Below the pieces are notes generated by a model that did not search any database, was not told the DNA's origin, and worked only from the letters and a program-made list of their open reading frames with translations. A DNA stretch of 29,691 nucleotides from SZAS-79 sp038329645 (GTDB taxonomy: Bacteria > Pseudomonadota > Gammaproteobacteria > Burkholderiales > SG8-39). The position numbers and the translations under genes are program-made. Location of the stretch: NCBI GenBank assembly GCA_038329645.1, contig JBBQNG010000014.1, forward strand, positions 1 through 29,691, written 5' to 3'. This document shows, one piece after another, positions 15,411 through 22,736 of the stretch (within the stretch, counting starts at the first letter, position 1; the number at the start of each line of letters is the position of its first letter).

Positions 15411-15648
15411 CGATCATGCGCTTTAACTTCAACAGAGTAAGTCCCTTGCGGCGCGCCTGCCGGCCAATCGCGGCGGTTGCGACTCGAAACTCCCCGGGGA
15501 ATGCGGCGCGCGACGCGGGTTTGGACAAGCGCCCGATTTCGATTGCCACGCGCATGCGGATAACGCGCTTTTGTTCATTGGAAAGGGCATCGAACCGTGC
15601 AGCCACGTCGGCGCTGACCGGGATTGCGAGGGGGGGCGCGGTTTTCAT
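15397..15648 (-). CDS. Antitoxin partner of the PIN toxin
   Basis: An 83-residue basic protein (MKTAPPLAIPVSADVAARFDALSNEQKRVI and on) encoded immediately before the PIN toxin, with a 14-base overlap. Its helical middle (EQKRVIRMRVAIEIGRLS) and basic C-terminus (RQARRKGLTLLKLKRMIDG) suit an antitoxin that both wraps the toxin and binds DNA, but I do not recognise a named family. I start at ATG 15648; the frame extends to 15681, but a good -10 box (TATACT) lies inside that extension. Autoregulation of the pair would be typical for type II systems and is inferred from that, with no operator proven. Confidence 0.7.
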   Translation of the reverse strand: MKTAPPLAIPVSADVAARFDALSNEQKRVIRMRVAIEIGRLSKPASRAAFPGEFRVATAAIGRQARRKGLTLLKLKRMIDGSR

Positions 15649-15654
15649 TTCGCA

Positions 15655-15683
15655 AGTATACGCATGCACCTTGAAGCGCAAAA
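15655..15683 (-). promoter_or_regulatory. Candidate promoter of the toxin-antitoxin pair
   Basis: On the minus strand TATACT (plus 15655-15660) is preceded, at 17 bases, by TTTTGC (plus 15678-15683). Only six bases separate TATACT from the antitoxin ATG, so transcription would begin at or next to the start codon, giving a leaderless message. Confidence 0.45.
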
Positions 15684-15731
15684 CAGGGTCGGCTTAGCGA
15701 GGGCCAAACTGCATCCCCTTGCAGACTGACG

Positions 15732-15772
15732 ATCCTTGCAAATCAGGAATGAAACTCCATAAATGCAAGGAT
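15732..15772. repeat. 9-bp perfect inverted repeat
   Basis: ATCCTTGCA (15732-15740) and TGCAAGGAT (15764-15772) are perfect complements separated by 23 bases. They lie in the noncoding stretch upstream of the toxin-antitoxin pair. No T-run follows. This could be an RNA stem, a recombination site remnant or a protein-binding site. Confidence 0.5.
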
Positions 15773-15928
15773 GCTGACCCGCCGCCTGCACTCCAATTGC
15801 TGCCATTTTTAGCCTTGGTCCTATTTTGGGCGGAGGTCACACGGAAGATTGCTGCCATCCCCCGGTTCGCATTGGTCGAGCGCTTTAGCAACGACAGGCA
15901 AAGTCCCACGCGGAAAATGGGGCTCATC

Positions 15929-17182
15929 TTAGGCCTCGAAACGCCCCGCCGAGAAAGGTGCCGGATCGACGAAAGGCGTCTCCCCCACCACCATCTCGGC
16001 AATCATGCGGCCGGTGACCGCGCCGAGCGTGAGCCCGTGGTGCGCGTGGCCAAAAGCAAACCACATGTCCTTGTGCATCGGCGCGGGACCGATCACGGGA
16101 AGCATGTCCGGCGTGCAGGGACGTGAGCCCATCCACGGCTCGCCGTCCAGGCGCTCGGCCAAAGGGAACAAATCGCGTGCAATCGGCTCGGCGCGGCCGA
16201 GCTGAACGGGCGTACGGATCGCATCGCGGCGCGCGAACTCGGCGCCGGTGGTGAGCCGGATGCCCTGGCGCATGGGTGCGAGGAAATAGCCGCGCTCGGT
16301 ATCCAGCACCGGCAGGTTGAGCTTCGCATCGCCCGCCGCCCGGTAGTGCATGTGGTAGCCGCGCTTCACCGCCAGCGGCAGGTGGTAGCCCAGGCCACGC
16401 GTGAACACTCCCGCCCAGGGACCCAGCGCAACCACGGCCTTGCCCGCCTCCAGCGGCCCTTCGGCCGTGCGCATCTTCCAGCCGCCGGTGCTGCGTGCCT
16501 CGAGGCTGGCCGCATTGCCCTGCAGGAAGACGCCGCCCAGCCGCTGGAATAGCCCGAGGTAGCCCATGCACAGGCCGTACGGATCGTCGACGCGTGTCGG
16601 ATCGGTCCAATGCAGCGCGCCGGGCAGCACGGGGGCCAGGTGCGGCTCGGCCTCCTGCAGCGCCTTTGCATCGAGCGCGCGGTAGTTGAGCCCGAACTCG
16701 CGATGCCAGCCTTCGGCCTCGGCGATGCGGAAGTCGCGCTGCTCGGTGGTCCGGAAAACCTTCATCCACCCGCCGCGCACGATGAATTCCTGCGCGCCCG
16801 CCTCATCCGCTAACGCGTCGTGCTCGGCGACACAATGCTCGATCAGCTTGGCGTACTTGCGCGCCACTTCGGCATGCCGCGCGGGCCGCGAATGGTGCCA
16901 GTATTTCCACAGGAAAGGCGCGAGGTCGAGGACAGCCGAGGGGTGGTAGTGCGCGTCGATGGTGCGGTTGAGACTGTAGCGTAGGAGCGCGCCGAAGTCG
17001 TGAGGAAAGCCGTAAGGAAACACGCCTTCGCGCTGGATCAGGCCGGCATTGCCGAACGATGTTTCCTCCGCGGCGCCGCGCTTGTCGACGAGGACCACTG
17101 AACGGCCGCGCTTCTGCAGGTGCGTTGCGATGCAGATGCCGACAATCCCGGCACCCAGGACGACGACATCGGCGTTCCTCAC
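15929..17182 (-). CDS. DadA-like FAD-dependent amino acid dehydrogenase/oxidoreductase
   Basis: A 417-residue minus-strand flavoprotein. The N-terminal dinucleotide fold VVVLGAGIVGICIATHLQKRGRSVVLVDK is followed by ETSFGNAGLIQ, as in D-amino acid dehydrogenase DadA (usually 410-435 residues). The C-terminal SRPCTPDMLPVIGPAP and AFGHAHHGLTLGAVTGRMIAEM are the second FAD-contact region of the DAO superfamily. It would oxidise an amine or D-amino acid to the imino acid and pass electrons to the respiratory chain at the membrane. It lies 14 bases after the LivM gene and is the last gene of the minus-strand operon, which suggests that the imported compound or a by-product is an amino acid or amine. 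Exact substrate unknown. Confidence 0.9.
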   Translation of the reverse strand: MRNADVVVLGAGIVGICIATHLQKRGRSVVLVDKRGAAEETSFGNAGLIQREGVFPYGFPHDFGALLRYSLNRTIDAHYHPSAVLDLAPFLWKYWHHSRPARHAEVARKYAKLIEHCVAEHDALADEAGAQEFIVRGGWMKVFRTTEQRDFRIAEAEGWHREFGLNYRALDAKALQEAEPHLAPVLPGALHWTDPTRVDDPYGLCMGYLGLFQRLGGVFLQGNAASLEARSTGGWKMRTAEGPLEAGKAVVALGPWAGVFTRGLGYHLPLAVKRGYHMHYRAAGDAKLNLPVLDTERGYFLAPMRQGIRLTTGAEFARRDAIRTPVQLGRAEPIARDLFPLAERLDGEPWMGSRPCTPDMLPVIGPAPMHKDMWFAFGHAHHGLTLGAVTGRMIAEMVVGETPFVDPAPFSAGRFEA

Positions 17183-17196
17183 TGCGGGCGCGCCGC

Positions 17197-18114
17197 CTAC
17201 TTGATGCGCGCGGCGATCTCGCCGACGATGCCGCGGCGGAAGGCGAGCACGCAGACCACGAAGATCACGCCCTGGATCACGGTCACCCAGCCCTCAAGCT
17301 CGGCGAGCTGGTTCTGGAGGGCCACCACGGTGAACGCCCCCACCACCGGGCCGAGCAGAGTCCCGACGCCGCCGATCAGGGTCATCAGCACGACCTCCCC
17401 CGACATCGACCAGTGCACGTCGTTGAGCGTCTCGAACTTGAACACGAGCATCTTCATCACGCCTGCCAATCCAGACAGCGCGCCGGAGAGCACGAACGCA
17501 AGCAGCTTGTGCTTGTCGACGTCGTAGCCCAGCGACAGGGCGCGCGCCTCGTTCTCGCGGATTGCCTTGAGCACCTGGCCGAAAGGCGAGTAGACGATGC
17601 GGTAGATAAACGCGAAGCTGGCGACGAACACGCCATAGACGAAAAAATACATCACCAGCGGGTTGTCCTCGAGGTCGATGAAGCCCAGCAGCCTGCCTCG
17701 CGGGATGCCCTGCAGGCCGTCCTCCGCCCCGGTAAATGGCGCCTGCACGCAGAGGAAGTAGATCATCTGCGACATCGCCAGCGTAATCATGGCGAAGTAG
17801 ATGCCCTGACGGCGGATGGCCAGCGCCCCGACCCCGTACCCAATCGCGGTCGAGGTGCCGACGCCGGCCAGCATCGCGAGTTCGGTGGGCACCCCGTGCG
17901 CTTTCAGAAGGTACCCGCCGACGTAGCCCGCCGAACCCAGGAACATGCAATGCCCGAAGGACAGCAGGCCCGTAAACCCCAGAAGCAGGTTGAAAGCGCA
18001 GGCGAACAGCGCGAAGCACAGGCACTTCATGAGGAACACGGGGTAGACCACGAAGGGTGCGACCAGTCCGAGGACGCCGAGGACTGCGTAGAGGATTGCG
18101 GTCTTGCGGTCCAT
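17197..18114 (-). CDS. livM: Branched-chain amino acid-type ABC transporter permease, LivM-like
   Basis: A 305-residue polytopic membrane protein with eight or more hydrophobic segments. FNLLLGFTGLLSFGHCMFLGSAGYVGGYL is the characteristic LivM segment, and SPFGQVLKAIRENEARALSLGYDVDKHKLLAFVLSGALSGLAG contains the cytoplasmic coupling loop that contacts the ATPases. GGVGTLLGPVVGAF completes the family pattern. It forms the inner-membrane channel with LivH. The gene lies 5 bases after the LivH stop and 14 bases before the oxidoreductase start. The symbol is by family; the solute may be another carboxylate, since acyl-CoA ligase genes share the operon. Confidence 0.93.
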   Translation of the reverse strand: MDRKTAILYAVLGVLGLVAPFVVYPVFLMKCLCFALFACAFNLLLGFTGLLSFGHCMFLGSAGYVGGYLLKAHGVPTELAMLAGVGTSTAIGYGVGALAIRRQGIYFAMITLAMSQMIYFLCVQAPFTGAEDGLQGIPRGRLLGFIDLEDNPLVMYFFVYGVFVASFAFIYRIVYSPFGQVLKAIRENEARALSLGYDVDKHKLLAFVLSGALSGLAGVMKMLVFKFETLNDVHWSMSGEVVLMTLIGGVGTLLGPVVGAFTVVALQNQLAELEGWVTVIQGVIFVVCVLAFRRGIVGEIAARIK

Positions 18115-18119
18115 CGCGG

Positions 18120-19007
18120 CTATTTCTCCTTGCCGAACAGGCCCGCGGGCCGCACCAGCAGCACGATCGCCATGATCACAAACACCACCACCGCCGAAGC
18201 TTCCGGATAAAAAACGCGCGTAAGGCCTTCGATGACCCCAAGGCCAAGGCCCGTAATGATGGAACCCAGGATCGACCCCATGCCGCCAATGACCACCACG
18301 GCAAACACGGTAATGATGATGTTAGAACCCATCAACGGGTTCACCTGGATGACTCCCGAAGCGAGCACGCCCGCGAGCGCCGCAAGGGCCACGCCGAACG
18401 CGTAGGTCAGCGTGATCATGCGCGGCACGTTGACGCCGAAAGCCTGCGTCAGCGCCGAATTCTCCGTCCCGGCGCGGATGTAGGCGCCCAGCCTGGTGCG
18501 CTCGATCACATACCACGTGGCAAAGCACACGACGAGCGAAGCGATCACCACCCAAGCGCGGTAGTTCGGCAGGAACATGAAGCCCAGGTTGGTGCCGCCC
18601 TTGAGCAGCGCGGGCGGATCCAGTGGCTGGCCGGACACGCCGTACGCCTGGCGATACAACCCTTCGATGATCAGTGCAAGCCCGAAAGTCAGCAGGAGAC
18701 CGTACAGATGGTCGAGCTTGTACAGCCAGCGCAGCATGGTCTTTTCGATGACCATGCCGACGATACCCACACCGATCGGCGCCAGCAGCAGGGACCACCA
18801 GTAGTTGAGGCCGGCGTAGTTCAGCAGCATCCAGGCGCCGAAGGCACCCATCATGTAGAAGGTGCCGTGGGCGAAATTGACGATGTTCAGGAGCCCGAAG
18901 ATGATCGCCAGGCCAAGGGACAGGATGGCGTAGAACGACCCGTTGACCAGTCCGATCAGGATCTGGCTCATGAAGGCCTGCACGGGAATGCCGAAGATTT
19001 CAGTCAT
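18120..19007 (-). CDS. livH: Branched-chain amino acid-type ABC transporter permease, LivH-like
   Basis: A 295-residue polytopic membrane protein. The opening MTEIFGIPVQAFMSQILIGLVNGSFYAILSLGLAIIFGLLNIVNFAHGTFYMMGAF is diagnostic of LivH. Later, RTRLGAYIRAGTENSALTQAFGVNVPRMITLTYAFGVALAALAG is the coupling-loop region and GGMGSILGSIITGLGLG the conserved C-terminal glycine stretch. It pairs with LivM to form the channel. The start is ATG 19007, 86 bases after the binding-protein stop. That gap contains a GC-rich hairpin which may reduce expression of the permeases relative to the binding protein. Confidence 0.94.
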   Translation of the reverse strand: MTEIFGIPVQAFMSQILIGLVNGSFYAILSLGLAIIFGLLNIVNFAHGTFYMMGAFGAWMLLNYAGLNYWWSLLLAPIGVGIVGMVIEKTMLRWLYKLDHLYGLLLTFGLALIIEGLYRQAYGVSGQPLDPPALLKGGTNLGFMFLPNYRAWVVIASLVVCFATWYVIERTRLGAYIRAGTENSALTQAFGVNVPRMITLTYAFGVALAALAGVLASGVIQVNPLMGSNIIITVFAVVVIGGMGSILGSIITGLGLGVIEGLTRVFYPEASAVVVFVIMAIVLLVRPAGLFGKEK

Positions 19008-19049
19008 GGGTCTCTAGCGGCGGGGGTCCGCCGGCAGCTAAAGGCGATA

Positions 19050-19066
19050 CGGCCGGCAGCCGGCCG
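19050..19066 (-). promoter_or_regulatory. GC-rich intercistronic hairpin between binding-protein and LivH genes
   Basis: CGGCCGG-CAG-CCGGCCG is a perfect 7-bp stem with a 3-base loop in the 86-base gap. No T-run follows on the minus strand. In transport operons such stems commonly protect the upstream binding-protein mRNA or attenuate downstream genes. That role is inferred here. Confidence 0.5.
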
Positions 19067-19093
19067 CGTCGCATCCTGCGTTTACACCCAGGG

Positions 19094-20323
19094 TTACTTC
19101 TTGAGCATAGGGCATTTCACCGAAGCCAGGGGCTGGAATGCCTCGGCCGCGGGGATGGTCGCCTTGATCGCAAAGTAATCCCACGGGTACTTCGACTCGG
19201 ACTGCTTCTTGACCTGCGCGAGGTACATGTCGTGCTGCACGACGTTGTCCGGCCGCAGCGACGCATGGCGCATCATGAAATCGTCGAGCTTCATCTTGCG
19301 CAGCTGCGCGGTGACCGCGTCGGCGTCGTCCGTGCCTGCGGCCTGGATCGCCTTGAGATAGTTCGTCGTCGCCGAGTACACGCCCGCGTGGATCATGGTC
19401 GGCATCTTCTTGAACTTGTCGAAGAACTTGCGCCCGAACTTGCGGGTCTGCTCGTCGAGGTCCCAGTAGAACCCGGTCGTCAGCAGCATGCCGCCGGCCG
19501 TGTTGAGGCCCAGGCTGTGGACGTCGGTGATGAATACAAGAAGGCCCGCCAGGCTCTGGTTCTTGGTAATGCCGAACTCGTTGGCGGCCTTGATCGAGTT
19601 GATGGTGTCGCCGCCTGCATTGGCAAGGCCGATGATCTTGGCCTTCGACGTCTGCGCCTGCAGAAGGAACGACGAGAAGTCGGAGGCGTTGAGCGGGTGG
19701 CGCACGGCCCCCACGATCTTGCCGCCATTGGCTTTCACCACGTTCGAAGTATCGCCTTCGAGCGAATGCCCGAACGCGTAGTCCGCGGTCAGGAAGAACC
19801 AGGTGTCGCCGCCCTGCTTCACGATCGCCTTGCCCGTGCCGTTGGCGAGCGCGAACGTGTCGTACGCGTAGTGGATGCTGTACGGGTTGCAGTCCTCGTT
19901 GCTGATGCGCGTCGACGCGGCGCCGACGTTGATCGCGAGCTTCTTCTTCTCGTTGGCAACCTTGGCCACCGCGAGACCCACGCCGGAGTTGAGGATATCC
20001 GTGATCATGTCCACGCCATCGCGGTCGAACCACTCGCGGGCGCGCGTCGACCCGACCTCTGGCTTGTTCTGGTGGTCGGCAGAGACGACCGAAATCGGCT
20101 TGCCGAAGATCTTGCCGCCGAAATCGTCCACCGCCATCTGCGCGGCAACCGCCGAGCCCTGGCCGCCGAGGTCCGAATAAAGGCCGGACATGTCGGTCAG
20201 GACCCCGATCTTGACCGAGTCTCCGCTCAACTTGCCTGCGGCCGCCTTGCCTTGCGCGAAGGCGGCCGTGCCGTTGGCCGCGAGCGCGGCCGCGACGAGA
20301 ACTCCAATCAGTTTGCGTTTCAT
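19094..20323 (-). CDS. Periplasmic substrate-binding protein of the Liv-type ABC transporter
   Basis: A 409-residue protein with signal peptide MKRKLIGVLVAAALAANGTAAFAQ, then SVKIGVLTDMSGLYSDLGGQGSAVAAQMAVDDFGGKI, the type I periplasmic binding fold of LivK relatives. FFLTADYAFGHSLEGDTSNVVKANGGKIVG and GVYSATTNYLKAIQAAG are further family landmarks. ATG 20323 has GAGGAGA just upstream on the minus strand; the frame runs 13 codons further up without a better site. It is longer than LivK (about 370) and belongs to the broad branch that includes binders of aromatic acids, amides and urea as well as amino acids, so the ligand is open. It is the fifth gene of the minus-strand operon. Confidence 0.93.
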   Translation of the reverse strand: MKRKLIGVLVAAALAANGTAAFAQGKAAAGKLSGDSVKIGVLTDMSGLYSDLGGQGSAVAAQMAVDDFGGKIFGKPISVVSADHQNKPEVGSTRAREWFDRDGVDMITDILNSGVGLAVAKVANEKKKLAINVGAASTRISNEDCNPYSIHYAYDTFALANGTGKAIVKQGGDTWFFLTADYAFGHSLEGDTSNVVKANGGKIVGAVRHPLNASDFSSFLLQAQTSKAKIIGLANAGGDTINSIKAANEFGITKNQSLAGLLVFITDVHSLGLNTAGGMLLTTGFYWDLDEQTRKFGRKFFDKFKKMPTMIHAGVYSATTNYLKAIQAAGTDDADAVTAQLRKMKLDDFMMRHASLRPDNVVQHDMYLAQVKKQSESKYPWDYFAIKATIPAAEAFQPLASVKCPMLKK

Positions 20324-20364
20324 GTTGTCTCTCCTCTCTCTTGGATAAAAAAGGGCCTGCATCT

Positions 20365-21066
20365 TCAGACCCCCAGGTATTCGTGCAGCATATCAGCCTT
20401 CGAATCGAGCTCGGCGGCCGAAAAGCTCTGCGCAATGCGGCCGTGCTCCATCACGTAGTGGCGGTCGGCGAGCGGCGCGGCAAAGCGGAAATTCTGCTCC
20501 ACCAGCACGATCGTGAACCCGCGTTCCTTGAGCTGAAGGATGATCTTGCCCAGGGTCTGGATGATCACCGGCGCGAGTCCTTCGGTGATTTCGTCGAGCA
20601 GCAGCAGGCGCGCCCCGGTGCGCAGGATCCTCGCCATCGCGAGCATCTGCTGCTCGCCGCCCGAAAGGCGCGACCCCTGGCTGTGGCGCCGCTCCTCCAG
20701 GTTGGGGAACATCGCGTAGATCTCCTTGACCGGCAAGCCGCCCTTTTGCACCTCCGGCGGCAGCATGAGGTTCTCCTCGGCCGAAAGGCTGGAGAAGATG
20801 CCGCGCTCTTCCGGGCCGTAGCCGATGCCGATGTGGGCGATCTGGTGGGTGGCCAGGTCGATGGCTTCGATGCCGTTGACCTTGATGGAGCCCTTGCGCG
20901 ACCCGACCAGGCCGAGGATCGATTTGAGTGTCGTGGTGCGGCCGGCCCCGTTACGCCCCAGCAGCGTGACGACTTCGCCCTCGTTCACCGTGAGGTCGAC
21001 GCCGTGCAGGATGTGCGACTCGCCGTACCAGGCATTGAGGCCCGAGATCGACAGCGCCACAGCCAT
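20365..21066 (-). CDS. livF: Liv-type ABC transporter ATP-binding protein, LivF-like, with Arg in Walker A
   Basis: A 233-residue ATPase subunit. LSISGLNAWYGESHILHGVDLTVNEGEVVTLLG is a typical LivF opening, and IGIGYGPEERGIFSSLSAEENL is the LivF Q-loop region. Signature LSGGEQQMLAMARIL and Walker B LLLLDEITEGLAP are intact. The Walker A reads GRNGAGRTTT: residue 43 is Arg (CGC at plus 20938-20940) in place of the nucleotide-binding Lys. The partner ATPase has a normal Lys, so one of the two composite ATP sites may be altered. The gene begins 1 base after the LivG stop, so the two are translationally coupled. It powers import through LivH/LivM. Confidence 0.94.
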   Translation of the reverse strand: MAVALSISGLNAWYGESHILHGVDLTVNEGEVVTLLGRNGAGRTTTLKSILGLVGSRKGSIKVNGIEAIDLATHQIAHIGIGYGPEERGIFSSLSAEENLMLPPEVQKGGLPVKEIYAMFPNLEERRHSQGSRLSGGEQQMLAMARILRTGARLLLLDEITEGLAPVIIQTLGKIILQLKERGFTIVLVEQNFRFAAPLADRHYVMEHGRIAQSFSAAELDSKADMLHEYLGV

Positions 21067-21067
21067 G

Positions 21068-21820
21068 TCAGTGCACCGTGCCCATGTAGGCTTCGATCAC
21101 GCCGGGATCCTTCGAGACTTCCGCATAGGGTCCTTCGGCTAGCACCGCTCCGCGCTGGAGCACCGTAATCGTGTCGCTTATGCCGGAGACCACGCTCATG
21201 TTGTGCTCGACCATGAGGATCGTGCGGCCCGCCGAGACCTTCTTGATCAGGGCCTTGACGCGGTCCACGTCTTCGTGACCCATGCCCGCAGTGGGCTCAT
21301 CGAGCAGCATGAGTTCGGGCTCCATCGCGAGCGTGGTGGCAATCTCCAGCGCGCGCTTCCTTCCGTAGGGCAGCTCCACCGTGACGGTCTTCGCGAACCC
21401 GCCCAGGTCGACGGACTCGAGGAGCTCGAGCGCCCGCGCGTCGAGCTTTTCGAGCACGCGCTCGGATTTCCAGAAATGGAAGGAGTTGCCCATCGAGCGC
21501 TGCAGGCCGATGCGCACGTTCTCCAGCACCGTGAGGTGGGGAAACACGGCCGAGATCTGGAACGAGCGGATGATGCCGCGGCGCGCGGTCTGCGCGGGTT
21601 TCTCGGCGGTGATGTTCTCGCCGTTGTAGAGGATATGGCCGGCGGTTGGCGGCAGGAACTTGGTGAGCAGGTTGAAGAAGGTGGTCTTGCCGGCGCCATT
21701 GGGGCCGATCAGCGCGTGGATGCTCCCGCGCTTGACTTTGAGGTCGACCCCATTGACGGCGACGAAGCCCTTGAATTCCTTCGTCAACCCCCGGGTCTCG
21801 AGGATGATGTCTCCAGCCAT
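21068..21820 (-). CDS. livG: Liv-type ABC transporter ATP-binding protein, LivG-like
   Basis: A 250-residue ATPase subunit. Walker A GPNGAGKTT ends with Lys45, and GIIRSFQISAVFPHLTVLENVRIG is the LivG Q-loop region. The signature is the LivG-type variant ELPYGRKRALEIATTLA, Walker B is LMLLDEPTAGMG, and the switch His is in ILMVEHNM. ATG 21820 is chosen because the domain starts there (ILETRGLTKEF) and AAGAGA lies just upstream; the frame extends 26 codons further without support. It forms the ATPase pair with LivF, whose Walker A is atypical. A 112-base gap separates it from the crotonase gene, enough for an internal promoter, although none is clear. Confidence 0.94.
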   Translation of the reverse strand: MAGDIILETRGLTKEFKGFVAVNGVDLKVKRGSIHALIGPNGAGKTTFFNLLTKFLPPTAGHILYNGENITAEKPAQTARRGIIRSFQISAVFPHLTVLENVRIGLQRSMGNSFHFWKSERVLEKLDARALELLESVDLGGFAKTVTVELPYGRKRALEIATTLAMEPELMLLDEPTAGMGHEDVDRVKALIKKVSAGRTILMVEHNMSVVSGISDTITVLQRGAVLAEGPYAEVSKDPGVIEAYMGTVH

Positions 21821-21932
21821 GTTCTCTTTATCGTGCAGCCCGGAAACGAACACCCGTGGCCGGGCGCGTAGTGTGCCTGTTGCGATGCGGGAAAACAACC
21901 CTTCCGAGAGCGATCGCGCCTATGGGCGGCGG

Positions 21933-22727
21933 CTATTTCTTCCAGTCCGGGGCGCGCTTTTCGATAAAGGCATCCATCCCTTCCCTGCCCTCGGCGTGCG
22001 CAAAGCTCGCAGCGATGACGCCGCCGGCCAGTGCGTACGCCTTGGGCACGCCGAGATCCATCTGCTGGTAGAAGGCGCGCTTGCCTGCAGCAACGGTGGC
22101 CGGCGGCTTGGCGGCGATCTTGCCGGCCAGCTCTGCGATTGCCGCATCCAGCGCTTCAGCCGGCACGACCTGGTTCACGAGCCCCCAGTCGAGCGCCTTC
22201 TGCGCATCGACCAGGTCGCCGGTCAGCAGCATTTCCATCGCGTGCTTGCGCAGCAGGTTGCGGCCGATCGGCACCCCCGGCGTCGAGCAGAAGAACCCCC
22301 AGTTCACGCCGGGCGTGGTGAATTTTGCGCCAGTCGAGGCAACCGCCAGGTCGCATTGCGCAACCAGCTGGCATCCCGCGGCAGCGGCGGCCCCCTGCAC
22401 CCGCGCGATCACCGGCTGGGGCAGGTTCTGGATCGACAGCATCATCGCGTTGCAGGTATCGAAAAGCGCGCTGATCTTCGCGGGCGCCCCGAGCGCGCGT
22501 ATTTCCTTGAGGTCGTGGCCGGCGCAAAAGCCCTTGCCTGCCGCTGCGAGCACCACGACCCGCACGCTCTTGTCGCTGGCGATGGCGTCGAACGCGGATT
22601 GCAGGGCGCCGAGCATTTCGAGCGTCAGCAGGTTCATCTGCGCAGGGCGGTTCATGGTGAGCGTGGCGATGCCGTCGCGGTCGTCACGCAGCAACGCGGG
22701 CTGTCCTGGCTGGGGCACGGCGCTCAT
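21933..22727 (-). CDS. Crotonase-fold protein, ECHDC3-like, lacking both canonical catalytic Glu
   Basis: A 264-residue enoyl-CoA hydratase/isomerase family member. FCAGHDLKEI (oxyanion-hole strand) and GAAAAAGCQLVAQCDLAVAS followed by FTTPGVNWGFFCSTPGVPIGR closely fit the ECHDC3 branch. Where mitochondrial hydratase has Glu144 (GGGCEL) this protein has Gln120 (AAGCQL), and there is no Glu at the Glu164 equivalent (TPGVNWG, about residue 141). It keeps the CoA-binding fold but may not be a simple hydratase. It lies 9 bases after the acyl-CoA synthetase gene in the same operon, so it probably acts on that ligase's product. The last residues (FIEKRAPDWKK) are family-typical. Confidence 0.92.
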   Translation of the reverse strand: MSAVPQPGQPALLRDDRDGIATLTMNRPAQMNLLTLEMLGALQSAFDAIASDKSVRVVVLAAAGKGFCAGHDLKEIRALGAPAKISALFDTCNAMMLSIQNLPQPVIARVQGAAAAAGCQLVAQCDLAVASTGAKFTTPGVNWGFFCSTPGVPIGRNLLRKHAMEMLLTGDLVDAQKALDWGLVNQVVPAEALDAAIAELAGKIAAKPPATVAAGKRAFYQQMDLGVPKAYALAGGVIAASFAHAEGREGMDAFIEKRAPDWKK

Positions 22728-22736
22728 GGGATTGTC

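Larger units (their letters stand above)
15649..15928. other. Noncoding segment between antitoxin and FAD oxidoreductase genes
   Basis: These 280 bases contain the toxin-antitoxin promoter candidate, the inverted repeat at 15732-15772 and two ATTGCTGCCAT copies (15796-15806, 15848-15858). Open frames here show no domain-like composition. It looks like mobile-element debris at the right edge of the accessory segment. Confidence 0.4.

Noticed and set aside
15696..15790. Possible tRNA or CRISPR-like element in the noncoding stretch
   Set aside because: There is no T-loop GTTCGA consensus or acceptor stem, and the repeats are too few and unevenly spaced for a CRISPR array.
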